A stretch of 64,000 nt of DNA, from NCBI GenBank assembly GCA_035235625.1, contig CP141144.1:35276014-35340013 (forward strand), in the 5' to 3' direction. The notes beneath the pieces are model-generated. The model was given only the letters and a program-made list of their open reading frames with translations, was not told where the DNA came from and searched no databases. Source of the stretch: Saururus chinensis. Lineage: Eukaryota > Streptophyta > Magnoliopsida > Piperales > Saururaceae. The position numbers were made by a program, and so were the translations under genes. Of the stretch, positions 23,601 to 33,606 are shown one piece after another; the first letter of the stretch is position 1, and every line of letters begins with the position of its first letter.

Positions 23601-24694
23601 AGGGCTAAGCCCATTTGCCCAGCCAGGCCCGAGCCCGTATAAGTAATTACAAATGGGCTGCTATTGGGCAACGACAAAGTGAATCAGGATCGGGCTTTGT
23701 TGTTGGGCCCCAATAAGTCTTGCTCTTGATTTTCATTCTCGTTCTTGCTCTCCCGAGTCCCAACCCCAAATCCACTCGCCCCGAAGTTCTTCTCCAGTCT
23801 CCATTGTTGTCTGGTGCAGTGGTGCTCTGCTCCCGAATCAACCAGCTTATCCGGCCTCACCTCATCGGCTTTTTGATCACCGGCTTGCAGCGGACGAGTG
23901 AATGAGTGGAAAGACAGGGGATGGTGGCCATCCTGGCAGGCTATTGTGTGTTTCATCCTCCCCTTGTTAGGATTCACCCTCCAGGTATTCTTCTCATCGC
24001 CTTCCCTTTATTTCCTCCACTTTTCAACTTTGTCTTTTAGAGACAATGTTGAGAACAATTGCGGCCAGAAATGGGAAGTCTTCTCCATCAAAGGGCCTCA
24101 TTTTTGCTGTTAGTTTTGCTTATGTTTATTTGAAAGTTCATAGATGTGTTGGTTTAAGGAGAAAAGGCTCTTCTTTTCCATGGACATGATTCCTTTTTTT
24201 TGTTCTGATGACAATGCAGATGTTTATGCTTTTGATATGTTTACGATTTTGATTGATATTGGGCTAAATTGGATTTTTCAGTCTGAGTGTGAGTGAATTA
24301 TTTATCTGGCTTGGGTTCTAAATCCTTGATTGCCTAATTAAGCTGCATTTGACTTGTGTTTTTTTTTGTACCATGACTCCGCTCCTCATTGGATAGACTG
24401 TTTACATCACAGTAGACTGATGTGGTCTTATACTATTCGTTATATATTTTTTGCTAGGATTGATAGAGAATTTATTCCAGGTGGAGTGAGTTTTTTGCGT
24501 GGAGGTTGATTCATAGTTTAGGCTTGTAACAATGTGCTTATTGAATTATTGTGGCATGACCAAGTGATATTCAGGTTTTTATAAGTAGTGTTCTCATAGT
24601 ACTGCTTGATCCTTTTAAACTAATCGATATTCTGTCCTCTTTCTATGTTGCAATTTTTTATTTCATTTGTCTTTTCTCCACTAAATTTCTTCAG
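23601..24694 (+). other. hAT-like left arm with gene-like 5' exon traces
   Basis: Beyond the GGCCCGAGC-rich end, a GC-richer stretch at about 23750-23985 ends 'caccctccaggtattc' (possible splice donor). A possible acceptor 'tgtcttttag' lies just before 24040, followed by an ATG frame at 24044 that reads MLRTIAARNGKSSPSKG and runs about 50 codons. I do not recognise the protein. It could be the first exons of a captured gene. The rest is AT-rich and intron-like. Confidence 0.3.
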
Positions 24695-24906
24695 TTGCTG
24701 ATTTCTACCAACCTGGACCAAAGGGACAAGATAAGGCAGTCCCACTAGCAAATACTAGTGGCTGCCTCAGTGATAAATGCACTTCAAACTCCGAAGATGC
24801 AATTGCAGCTGAGGTGCCATTGTTCATGTTCCACAATATAGTCACTACAACAGACAACTTTATTGAAGCCAATAAGCTTGGAGAAGGAGGATTCAGACTA
24901 TACAAG
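24695..24906 (+). pseudogene. S-domain receptor-like kinase fragment, exon 1
   Basis: The exon follows an acceptor (tttcttcag) and ends TACAAG before GTAGGC. It encodes a juxtamembrane linker with 'LPLF'-like 'VPLFMFHNIVTTTDNF' and then the kinase glycine loop 'NKLGEGGF'. In plant G-type lectin S-receptor kinases the wording is PLF-F-I--AT-NFS--NKLG-GGFGPVYKG. Here the residues between GGF and YK are altered (RL in place of GPV), so the ATP-binding loop is damaged. The next exon fragment begins after an intron at 25019. Intact relatives are plasma-membrane Ser/Thr kinases in self-incompatibility or defence signalling; this piece cannot function. Confidence 0.75.
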
Positions 24907-25018
24907 GTAGGCCCTGCTCTTGTTTTTTCTATACATAATTATGCCATATGTAAAAAAAAATTAAGCAGTAGAGCTTATTGTCCATATGAATGGAAACTTG
25001 TTGAATATCAATTTGCAG

Positions 25019-25085
25019 GGAAAATTCCTGTGTCAAGAGTTTCCCGTGACTATAGGCTGCTAGAAACTGCCCCATGTATTCTTTA
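25019..25085 (+). pseudogene. S-domain receptor-like kinase fragment, exon 2 remnant
   Basis: After an acceptor 'caatttgcag' the sequence GGAAAATTCCTG...TGTCAAGAG lines up with the family's GGAAAATTGCC-GATGG-CAAGAG, which encodes GKLPDGQE, directly after VYK at the same exon junction. It contains a small deletion and then decays. The intron (24907-25018) therefore sits at the position known for S-receptor kinases, which argues that the fragment came from genomic DNA and not from a spliced RNA. Confidence 0.55.
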
Positions 25086-25406
25086 ATTTAATATTTTGTT
25101 TTAATTTGGTGTTTAATGAGCTTTAAGGCCTTAGTCATTGCTGGTCATCAAATTCACAAGACAACATCATTACACATATAAGTTGTTAGTCACTTTCAGC
25201 TGGTTCATTTTTCTATACTCAGGAGTTCTTTTTTATCTCTTTTGCTAGTCTGACATGTTATCTTTTAAATGTTTTCTTTCTTTCTCTCTTTTTCTAGTTA
25301 TGATTTCTGATTTTGTGTATTTTATTTAATACTAATTTTGTATTTGTAAGAGATTTGGTTTTGCCTGGAGATTCTTGTGTTTGGTTTTTCTTTGATTGTT
25401 TGTTCT

Positions 25407-25415
25407 TGGATAGGT
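25407..25415. repeat. MULE target site duplication, left (TGGATAGGT)
   Basis: Nine bases before the left TIR; the right partner is TAGATAAGT at 51239-51247. Seven of nine match, and both differences are G on the left and A on the right. Nine is the Mutator length. Confidence 0.75.
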
Positions 25416-25550
25416 GAAAGTTTTTTAGAAATAGACCCCACAAATGTCGGAATTACAAAATAGGCCAGGTACTTTGATTTTGCATACTTAGACTTACGCC
25501 CATTCCACTTTCCCACACGCGCGCTTGAATTGCCGATAATACCCTTAGGC
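25416..25550 (+). repeat. Left terminal inverted repeat of the MULE
   Basis: Pairs with 51119-51238. The first 25 bases differ at one position; similarity is patchy but continuous to 'acccttagg' at 25541-25549. A (TA)n run follows at 25551-25571. Confidence 0.85.
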
Positions 25551-25604
25551 TATATATATATATATATATAAAGAGAAAAGTCCTCATGGGAGAGGAAAAG
25601 ACGA

Positions 25605-25695
25605 GACGGTGGCTCCCGGAGAGGGAGCGGCCATCCTCCTCTCCTTCTCCCCCTGTTTCCTCCATTATCTTCTCCTAGATATGGGAGCCACCGTC
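25605..25695. repeat. Short perfect inverted repeat beside the left TIR
   Basis: GACGGTGGCTCCC at 25605-25617 is matched by GGGAGCCACCGTC at 25683-25695, with a 65-bp pyrimidine-rich loop. The flanking bases also pair loosely. Function unknown; it could be a subterminal transposase or cruciform site. Confidence 0.7.
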
Positions 25696-26289
25696 TTCTC
25701 CTTGTTGTTTCCACATCCTCTCCATCCAGTCAAAGAAGGACCCTTGTCTGCTTAGAGTCCAAATATGGGTGATCGGAAAATGGCTGCTTTGTGAAGACGC
25801 ATGGAGGGTTTGAGGTGTGTATTTTTTGAAATATTACTTTGATAGAATCTGAATATAGGTTATGGAGATATTTCTTTATATTGAGTATATGTAATGTGTA
25901 GTTCGTAATTGTGCAATGTTTAGTTAAATGCATGGCGATTTGGGTTTGGTTTGATTTTCACTAACATAGGGGTGCAGATCTAGGGTTTTGTGACTTGGCT
26001 GAGTAGTGTTAGTTTGTGCTGAAAAATATATAGTTTTTGAAACGTTTAGTTATATAGTTTGTGCTAAAAAATGTATGAGAGAAAAGGGTTTCAATATCTA
26101 TTTTCTTTGGGTCTGGTTGTTTGCTACAATTTCCCATCAAATGGGAGGTTTGATTGTATCAATTAAGTTTGTAATGTATTGTTGTATTTTGATTGTTTAT
26201 GATAGATTATGTTCTTCTAGGGTCATATAATAAACAAATTAAGCATAAAAGTAATGGATTATGTATTTTTCTTGTATGCTTAGATTAAT

Positions 26290-28300
26290 TAATGATTTAA
26301 TATGATATCTAGCCAGGAGGAGACAATTGGACTTAGTTTACATGGGTAGTACATAGTTAATTGATACATCCTAACTATTGTCTAGTAGATGGTAGGAGGG
26401 TATTATTTGTTGAAGTACATTGCGTGGTCATTATATTTAAGCAAGATACGTTTAAAAGGTAGGTTTTCATGATGTGATAAGATATATAGCAAGGAGGGGA
26501 CAATATGACCTATTTTTTATGGGCAAATTAAAGTTAGCTGATACAGCCTAGCTGTTGACTGGTATATGGTAGGATGCTTAACTTTGGCCTAACATATTTT
26601 GAGGTAATTAGATTCGAGGAAGATAGGTGTAGAAGGTAGGTTTAAATGGTGTGATATGATATCTAGCGAGGAGGAGACCCCCTAACCTATAACATATGGA
26701 TAAAACAAAGTTAATTGATCGAACTAACTGTTGACTGGTAGATGGTAGGAGGCTTTTTTTTAAAGTACATTTTGTGGTAATTAGATTTGCTCAAGATGGG
26801 TTTACAAGGTAGGTTTTAATGATGTGATCTGATATATAATGAGTAGTATACCATATGACCTAGTAGATGGAAGAAAACAAAGTTAATTGATGCATCGCAA
26901 CTGTTGACTGGTAAATGGTAGGAGGCTTATATTTTTTGAAGTAGATTGGGAGGTCATTAGATTTACGATAGTTATGTTTACATATGGGTGGATAAATAAG
27001 AGTGTTATTAAGTAAATATGTCAACCTTATCTTGTGTGTTTGGTGCTTAGTTAGTACGCTTGTAATATATTTTAATAGATGGAAATTAAGTAAATGAATA
27101 TATATGTTTTGTTGTTAGGGTAAGTAATAAGAATATATATAATTAGTTTTACTCATGAGTATGATGTGATTTGATATCTAGTGAGGTGGAGACCATATAA
27201 CCTAGTCTAGATAGAAGAAAACAAAGTTAACTGATGCATCCTAACTATTGACTGGTAGATGGTAGGAGGCTAATATTTTTTGAAGTAAATTGGGTGGTCA
27301 TTAGATTTGCACAATTTGTGTTATACTATCATGAGTATGGTGTGATCTAATATTTAGCAACGACGATACCATATAACCTAGTTTATATGGTTAGAAGATA
27401 ATTAACTGATTTTGATTAAATGTTGACTGGTAGTTAACAAATTTCGATGAAATCTACCTCTTCACTTCACCGCAGTACACTTATATCTCTACCTCCCAGA
27501 AGCATGCGAGTGGCAACAGAGGAGAAGCCAGAGTAGGGAACAAGTTGGTGGAGGCCAACATCGAGGTGCCGGACAGCTTCACAGTGTATAGAGTGATTAT
27601 GCTAGATCAAAAGATGGGATGGATTTGGAGAGCAAACATTCTGCACATAATAAAGTTTCTTCATTAGGCATTGGTGGTTGCAGGTGGAACTATAAAACAA
27701 TCATTATTATTGACTTAGACGATGAAGTTGTTAAATCTAAGGTGGGGAACATAGATATGATATACACCATATCTATGCTTCCCACATCAGATTTAACATC
27801 TTCATCGTCTGAATCGATAGTAATGATTGTTTTATACTTCCTCTTGCCGCCACCACATCCAAATGATTAAACTTTGTAATGTGCATGATTGATTGCTCTC
27901 CAAATCAATTACATTATCTGATCCAGAATAATCACTCTGTATAATCAACAAAAGAAAAGGTATGAACATATTGCCATATACTGCCAACATCAAATCTTAT
28001 GCCGCACATGATAGAGTTAATGATATTTTTTAAGAATATATGCAATTTATTTTACCTAGGAGTATGCTTTGGTCTGATACCTACGGATGAGGAGACCATA
28101 TAACCTAGTATATATTGTTAAAACAAAGTTAACTGATACGGGCTACCTGGTAGGTTTCAATGATGTGATATGATATTAGTGAGGACGAGACCATATAACC
28201 TAGAGTTTATGGTTAAAAGAAAGTTAATTGATATAGGCTAACTAATGACTGGTAGATGGTAGGTGGCTGATATATTTCAAATTAAAATTTGGGTCATTAA
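26290..28300 (-). repeat. Left-arm repeat array, units of about 175-180 bp, inverted relative to the right array
   Basis: Units start near 26295, 26478, 26655, 26826, 27173, 27345, 28072 and 28165 with 'gatat(c)tag-gagg-gaga', then 'aaagttaactgat', 'ctaactgttgactggtagat' and 'ggtaggaggc'. The key phrase GTTAACTGAT...GTTGACTGGTAGAT is the reverse complement of ATCTACCAGTCAAC...ATCAGTTAAC in the 360-bp units of the right arm. 'cttgtgtgtttggtgcttag' near 27030 is likewise the reverse complement of sequence at about 37030 and 50100. The array is therefore a shorter, diverged inverted counterpart of the right array, interrupted by the first hairpin at 27585-27942. Confidence 0.75.
27585..27942. 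repeat. Long inverted repeat (hairpin 1), arms about 175 nt
   Basis: The left arm from 'tgtatagagtgattatg' pairs with the right arm ending 'aataatcactctgtata'. The turn is at about 27760 ('catagatatg...catatctatg'), with a loop under 15 nt. Read in the sense of the reverse-complemented right arm it encodes an acidic, gene-like stretch (KRKYKT...TIDSDDEDVKSDVGS); the left arm reads similarly (NYKT...IDLDDEVVKSKVG). The arms are thus an inverted duplication of a coding-like segment. Transcription across it would give a long double-stranded hairpin RNA. Confidence 0.8.
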
Positions 28301-28394
28301 TTTTATTATTGATTTGAAGGGGTAGCAGAGGAGAAGCAAGAGCTGAAGAACATTGTCTTTGGAGTCCGATGTTGAGGTGCCGGCCAGCTTCGTA

Positions 28395-28745
28395 GTGGAT
28401 AGAGTGATTATGCCAGAAAAAAAGATGGGATGGACTTGGGGAGCAATCATTCTATACATAATAAAGTTTCTTATCAGGCAGTGGTGGTGGCATGTAGAAG
28501 AAGAAAACTATAAATATCATTGACTCAAATTCTGAATATGTTTAATCTAATGTGAGAAATGATATGTTATACAATCATGAAATAAAGCAGTGATAGTATA
28601 ACATATCAGTTCTCACCTTAGATGTAGCATCTTCAGAATCTGAGTTAATGATAATTATAGGTGTGTACCTCTTTTTCTTGCCACCACCACCTCCTAATGA
28701 TTAAGCTTTGTAATGTGCATGATTGATTGCTCTCAAATTCAATTA
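28395..28745. repeat. Long inverted repeat (hairpin 2), diverged copy of hairpin 1
   Basis: Arms run from 'gtggatagagtgattatg' to the turn at about 28560-28595 and back. They carry the same acidic coding-like segment (GGKKKRY...SDSEDATSKV on the minus strand). The sequences just upstream of both hairpins ('aggtgccgg(a/c)cagcttc') are also duplicated, so a block of about 800 bp was copied as a whole. Confidence 0.75.
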
Positions 28746-29129
28746 CATGTAATCACATGCTGCACATGATAGAGTTAATGATATTTTGTATCTTCAGCAT
28801 GTATGGGTACGTTGGATAATGTATATGTGATTGTTTTTAATGGTTAGAAAATGCCTTCGTGTACAGTTTAGTTGATATTGTACAAGCGAATATTTCACAG
28901 GACTAGAACTATCTTTATTTATTGATTATGTTGATTAGATTGGTGGAAATAGAAATAGTTTTTAATGCATTCATATACAATTTAGTGGTTGTTATAATCT
29001 TGAAGATAAATATTATTTAGAAAACTTTAAAAATAAAATCAAAAGCTACAGCTTCCCATAGATGTCGTTCAACAGAGTGAAGGCTTCGATTTAAAAGCTT
29101 CATTTATGGTTATTATACTGTATTGGAAA

Positions 29130-29265
29130 GTAACCTAAAGCACGAGGGAGGAGTAACCTAAAACATGAGGGAGGAGTAAACTAAAAACACGAGGGAGGAG
29201 TAAAAGCTTCATATATAGTAAAGATACAGAATTTGAAAGTAAACTAAAACCCGAGGGAGGAGTTT
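29130..29265. repeat. Short tandem repeat around 'cgagggaggagtaa'
   Basis: Four occurrences of 'cta-aa-(c/a)(a/c)-cgagggaggagt' (the second as 'atgagggaggag') at about 29140, 29165, 29190 and 29250. The last is more distant, with 'gaaagtaaactaaaa' before it as in the first. Confidence 0.65.
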
Positions 29266-29370
29266 CCATCGTATATACTTCAATTGCCCAAGTATCTTTA
29301 GTTTGTGCATTCTCCTTTGGAGTCTCACAAATGTTATTTTCAATGACTGGGGTATTTATAATAGAGTCCC

Positions 29371-29560
29371 ATTTATATGAGCATGGGCTCCCGTGCGCCT
29401 ATGTGAACCCGAGCTCATATGGGCCGTTAGATTTACATCTGACGGCCCATAATACTCACGAGCCATTTAAACCCATGAGTATTATGGTCCACTGGATATA
29501 AATCCAACAGCCCATAGAGCACGGGGTCACGTAGTCGCGCGAGCCTGGGCTCATATAAAC
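29371..29560. mobile_element. MITE-like palindrome, about 190 bp
   Basis: Two arms of about 95 bp are roughly 80 percent complementary, from 'tttatatgagc(a/c)' inward through 'ggctc(c/g)cg', 'atgggc(c/t)gtt(a/g)gattta' to 'ccataatactca', with the turn at 'agccatttaaacccatg' (about 29461-29477). It is GC-richer than its surroundings. No convincing target duplication could be fixed, so the superfamily is undecided. Confidence 0.7.
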
Positions 29561-30501
29561 TTTTCCCCTTATTATGTATAATATGTACATTTAGCTACAT
29601 ATTTCCATTGTGTATCACGAGAATCAAGATAGTTCACCATGTTTGAGCTGTCCACACGCACAGTGCATACCGCAAAAGTGGATCATCCCTCGTCATAAAG
29701 GTAAAAGCCATGAAACACCCCCACCAGTTCTTAACAGCCAAATGTTTCTTCCGAGGCTAACTTCTGAGGTAATCTCTTACGGACCCATATTCTTGTCTCC
29801 CTACTGGCATATCATGGGACTATAGGTTGGCGACAGGTGGATGTCCAAGAGCATCCTCCCCATATGTACCCTAACTCATGGAGGAAGACATGGATAGTCG
29901 CGTTTCTACCTAAAGGTGGTTGTACTGGAACAATGGTAATGTTGGATGTGGAGAATATGTTAATGTTTTTACTTGTGCTTGAAGTAGTTCTTAGCTGCTA
30001 TGCTATGATGATGAAACAAGAATGGCAGCAAATTTTTGGGTGGAAGGTCGGCGAAAGCTTTAACTGATCCGGCTCAACTGATAACTGGTAGTAGCTCACA
30101 TAGGTAACTCTCGGGTACAATGAATCTTTACTTTTGGATGCAGTTATAGGGTGTGTGTGCCGCATGTACAATTGTAATACAGGAAGGAATGATTGAGGTT
30201 AAGAATCAAATTAAAGAACGTAAACACAAACTTCTTTCAATTTCGAGACGGAAAGCATTGAATGATAAGTATCAACTGATAACTGCTATCGCCTAACTGA
30301 TATAACTCTCCGGTGTATTCAGATGGATATAGATGAGTAGCTTTTGTTATGTGTGTGGGGGGAGAGTGGGATGCAAGTCGACACAAGTATGATAGCTCCA
30401 ATGCCAAGTCAGATCTCATATTTGTTAGAAGCTCATTCACATACAAATCCTTGGTGACCATGGTTTAGAAAGTAATAGGATATTGTTGCAAGGAATACTC
30501 A
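29561..30501. other. MULE interior with no recognised gene
   Basis: Short open frames of 70-76 residues at 29610-29825 and 29837-30067 (plus) have no motif I recognise. Near 30060-30110 and 30270-30320 are degraded echoes of the arm-repeat vocabulary ('aactgataactggtag', 'ctaactgatataactctc'). The region could be the upstream part of the transposase transcription unit. Confidence 0.4.
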
Positions 30502-31349
30502 TTGAAGATGAGTTTTACATATACTTTGGCAATCCATCTGGACCTACCTCCAACGGAAATACATAATACTAGGACTCTCCATTGTTTTATGTGCTATGAG
30601 AAGACCAAGCATGATGGTCTCCCATTGATGATAATGAAAGTGTTACATGCACATGTGTTCCAGGAATCTGACCTAAATTTTAATGTAGTCAAGCCAATGA
30701 TTAACCAATTGCTTATGTTGAATGATGCCAAAGTTCATAGTAGACATGCAAATGAAGTGAACCCGAAGGTGGAAGTGAAGGAAGTAGGAGTGAGAACTCA
30801 ATGATCATTTGGCAAGTGGTGTGGCTGATAGGGACATTTTAGACAATAGCACAATGGATTTGAGTGATGATGCAGAAGTAGATGACTTACTACATGAGGC
30901 CAGGGATTTGGAGGCCAAGAAAGTTGTCTTGTTTACTTAAATTTGCAATTCAATTCAGATGAAGAACTAGTGGATGTCCTGATTGCAAGGGTTGAAGTGG
31001 ATAAGGTGAACATCTTAGATATTGAGGAGATTGTGGCCAACTCAAATGAGGGTAATGATGTCGGAGGAGCTAATGATGAAGAAAGTGGGCCGAAAATAAT
31101 GCATAGCATTGGCGTAGAAGATATCATCTACCATGGATGGAAAAATCATCATGAGGAAGACATTAAATGGGATAAATTTGAATTGCATGACATGATGAGG
31201 ATGTCTACATTGTAGGAGGAGATGATGACATTTGGTATGGAAATGGTCAAAATGCGAATGGCGTAAGTACAAAAGGTGGAAGAGGTCGACCTCCGAACTT
31301 AAATAAAGTGACGAACATTGACATGGCTAAAAGAAGCTGGTAAGAAATA
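30502..31349 (+). pseudogene. Probable N-terminal exons of the MULE transposase gene
   Basis: Two open stretches (30502-30804 and 30943-31215) and the bases up to 31349 lie just upstream of and in line with the transposase. The second stretch is strongly acidic (Asp/Glu about one residue in four). In the frame that follows, at about 31216-31346, comes 'STKGGRGRPPNLNK', a GRGRPP AT-hook-like motif that often binds AT-rich DNA minor groove. It ends 'AGCTGG|TAAG', compatible with a splice donor, and an acceptor-like 'aattttgtag' lies near 31410. Stops separate the open stretches. The role as transposase N-terminus is inferred from position only. Confidence 0.45.
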
Positions 31350-31639
31350 TTAAATCCTTATTATTATCTATTTGTTTGCTAATTTATCAAGGTGTAGTAA
31401 TTTTGTAGTGGTGTTAAATGGAGGGACGATGAAGTTCCAACAAGAGCAAATGGAACATTGTCACTCATAAATGACGGAGATGGTGGTTGGAGGGGGAAAG
31501 CACCATCATCAAGTACCATTTTTGGGAAACCTTCGGCACCAGAATAACCTCAAAGGTCCCATATCATATCTTATGTAGTCAGTTAACTTATTATACCTAA
31601 CTTATAGCTATTTGTCTCATTTTAATACTCATATAAATA

Positions 31640-33606
31640 TAATCGTTCAAGAGATTAGATGTGGAGGTGTGTGTGAATGAAGAGCACAACATGGCTATGG
31701 AGGTTGATTTGTATGACTATGGCAAATATCCGAAGGTAGTTCTACTTGGCCAAGAGTTTATGGATAAGGACTATCTGAAGCTACATGTACACAAGTATGC
31801 TATACACAACAACTTTGAGTTCAAGGTAAAATATTCAAATAAATCTTGATTCACAGTTGTGTGCAATGTGTCGGGATGTCCATAGAGGTTACATGTTATG
31901 ATAACTAATGGGTCAGTATCTTCAAAGTGAAAGCTATGAACAATGTTTATACATGTGGGAAACCAATATTTGGAGGAGATCATAAACAAGCAAAAGCAGG
32001 TATTATTGTTGACTCAGTTGTGAAACGACTTAGGAAATGTGTTGCTTATACTCCAAAGGATATTCAAGGTGATGTTGATTTGGAATATTGAGTGAAGATG
32101 AATTATTCGAAGGCATATACGTCCAAGGTTGCAGCGTTTAACAAGTTAAGAGGATCCTATGAGTCATTATATGCCGAGTTGGTTACCTACTTATATGAGT
32201 TGGAGAGGACAAATCTGGGCACCTCAACTGCTCTCCAGTACGACTCATCAGATCTGACCTTCGAGAGATGCTTTGTTTCCTTTGGAGCAGCCATGGAGAA
32301 CTTTAAGAAGTACATGCGACGGGTTAAATGCATAGATGACACATTTTTGAAAAGGTACAAGGGGACTTTGTTTTTGATATCTACTCTGGATAGTGAGAAC
32401 CATATATACCCAATTACTTGTGCTATCGAAGAATGAGAGAATAATGATGCATGAGGCTGGGTCCTTGCATATTTGGAAACCCGCTTTGGTTATTTGGAGG
32501 GCCTAGTGATACTTTCTAATCGGCATAGATCAATCACATCACAAGTAGCTCGAATGTTTCCATATGCCACACATGGATATTGTGCATTTCACATATCTCA
32601 AAACATGTTTGCACATTTCAAAGACAGAGGTTTCAATAGTAACTTCTTCAGGGCGGCAAAAGTTTAGGCCGGACACATATATGGAAGAAATGACTATCAT
32701 TGAGGAGAAAAACCCCAATGCCTACAAGTGGTTAACGGGAATTGATAAGTCATTGTGGGTTAGTGCTTATTTTCCATCGCCCAGGTATATTATAGTCACT
32801 TCCAACCCATGCGTAGTCTTCAATGGAATGCTTAGGGAGCAACGACACTTCCCCATTGTCATGATCATTGAAGCCATCTGTTTGAAGGCTCAAGAGATGT
32901 GGTACAAGCGTGGATTGGAGGCATAACATTGGAAGGGCTACTTGACTAAATATGCCAAAGGCAAGATTCAGAAGTGTAATGAAGTAGCTAGAAGTATGAT
33001 GTGTTATCTCATAAGTGGCCATGAGGTCTTAACTAGGTCTGAAAGAGGGGATAATCAAGTTGACCTTATTACAAAGACTTGTACACATAGAAAGTTTTAA
33101 CAAATGGAGTTGCCTTGCAAACATGCATTGGCAGCATGTGGCCACTAAGACCAAATTATGTTGACTATTGCTCCCCGTTCTACACAATGGAAACTTATAG
33201 GTTAATCTATAGCAAGGGAGTTTATCCGGTCCTCAAACATAAAAGATGGGAGATTCCTAAAGATGTGAAGAGCCTTAAGTTGAGGCCTCCCAAGGAGAAG
33301 GTACGACCGGGCCAGATAAAGAAGAAACGAAGTCTCTCTCTAGGTGAAGAAAAAAAGAGAGTTCAATGTCGTAAGTGCAAACAATATAGTCACTATCATA
33401 ATACATGTACCATGGTAATTGGAGAGAACCTGGTCGGGGGCCCTAATCCTCATCCATCCACAGCTACACCCCCTCCTTTTCTTGGCCCACCCCCATCACC
33501 AACTCATGCTAACCAAAAGTTGTCAATATCTACACAAGTCCCACATCTAGTCGACAAGGTGGGTGATAAAGAAATGAGGAAGAAGCGTCAGACATGTCCA
33601 ATCTAG
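31640..33606 (+). pseudogene. MULE transposase (MuDR/DDE type), decayed
   Basis: In order: a MuDR N-terminal DNA-binding region at about 31730-31990 ('VVLLGQEFMDKDYLKLHVHK', then 'CNVSGCPWRLHV'); the MULE DDE core at about 32320-32670, with 'CIDDTFLKRYKG' (first Asp near 32335) and 'LVILSNRHRSI', where relatives have SDRH, so the second catalytic Asp is Asn (AAT at 32518-32520); the C-H motif 'HGYCAFHISQN'; a SWIM-type zinc finger near 33075-33140 ('TCTHRKF' then 'ELPCKHALAAC', with one expected Cys read as His); and a C-terminal CCHC knuckle 'CRKCKQYSHYHNTC' near 33370-33410. Several in-frame stops (for example after 31847, 32089 and 32434) and at least one frame change near 32665 make it inactive. 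It cut and joined the element's TIRs in its working form. Confidence 0.88.

Noticed and set aside
25551-25571. TATA box of a MULE promoter
   Set aside because: It is a simple (TA)n run just inside the TIR; no transcript evidence, and such runs are common.
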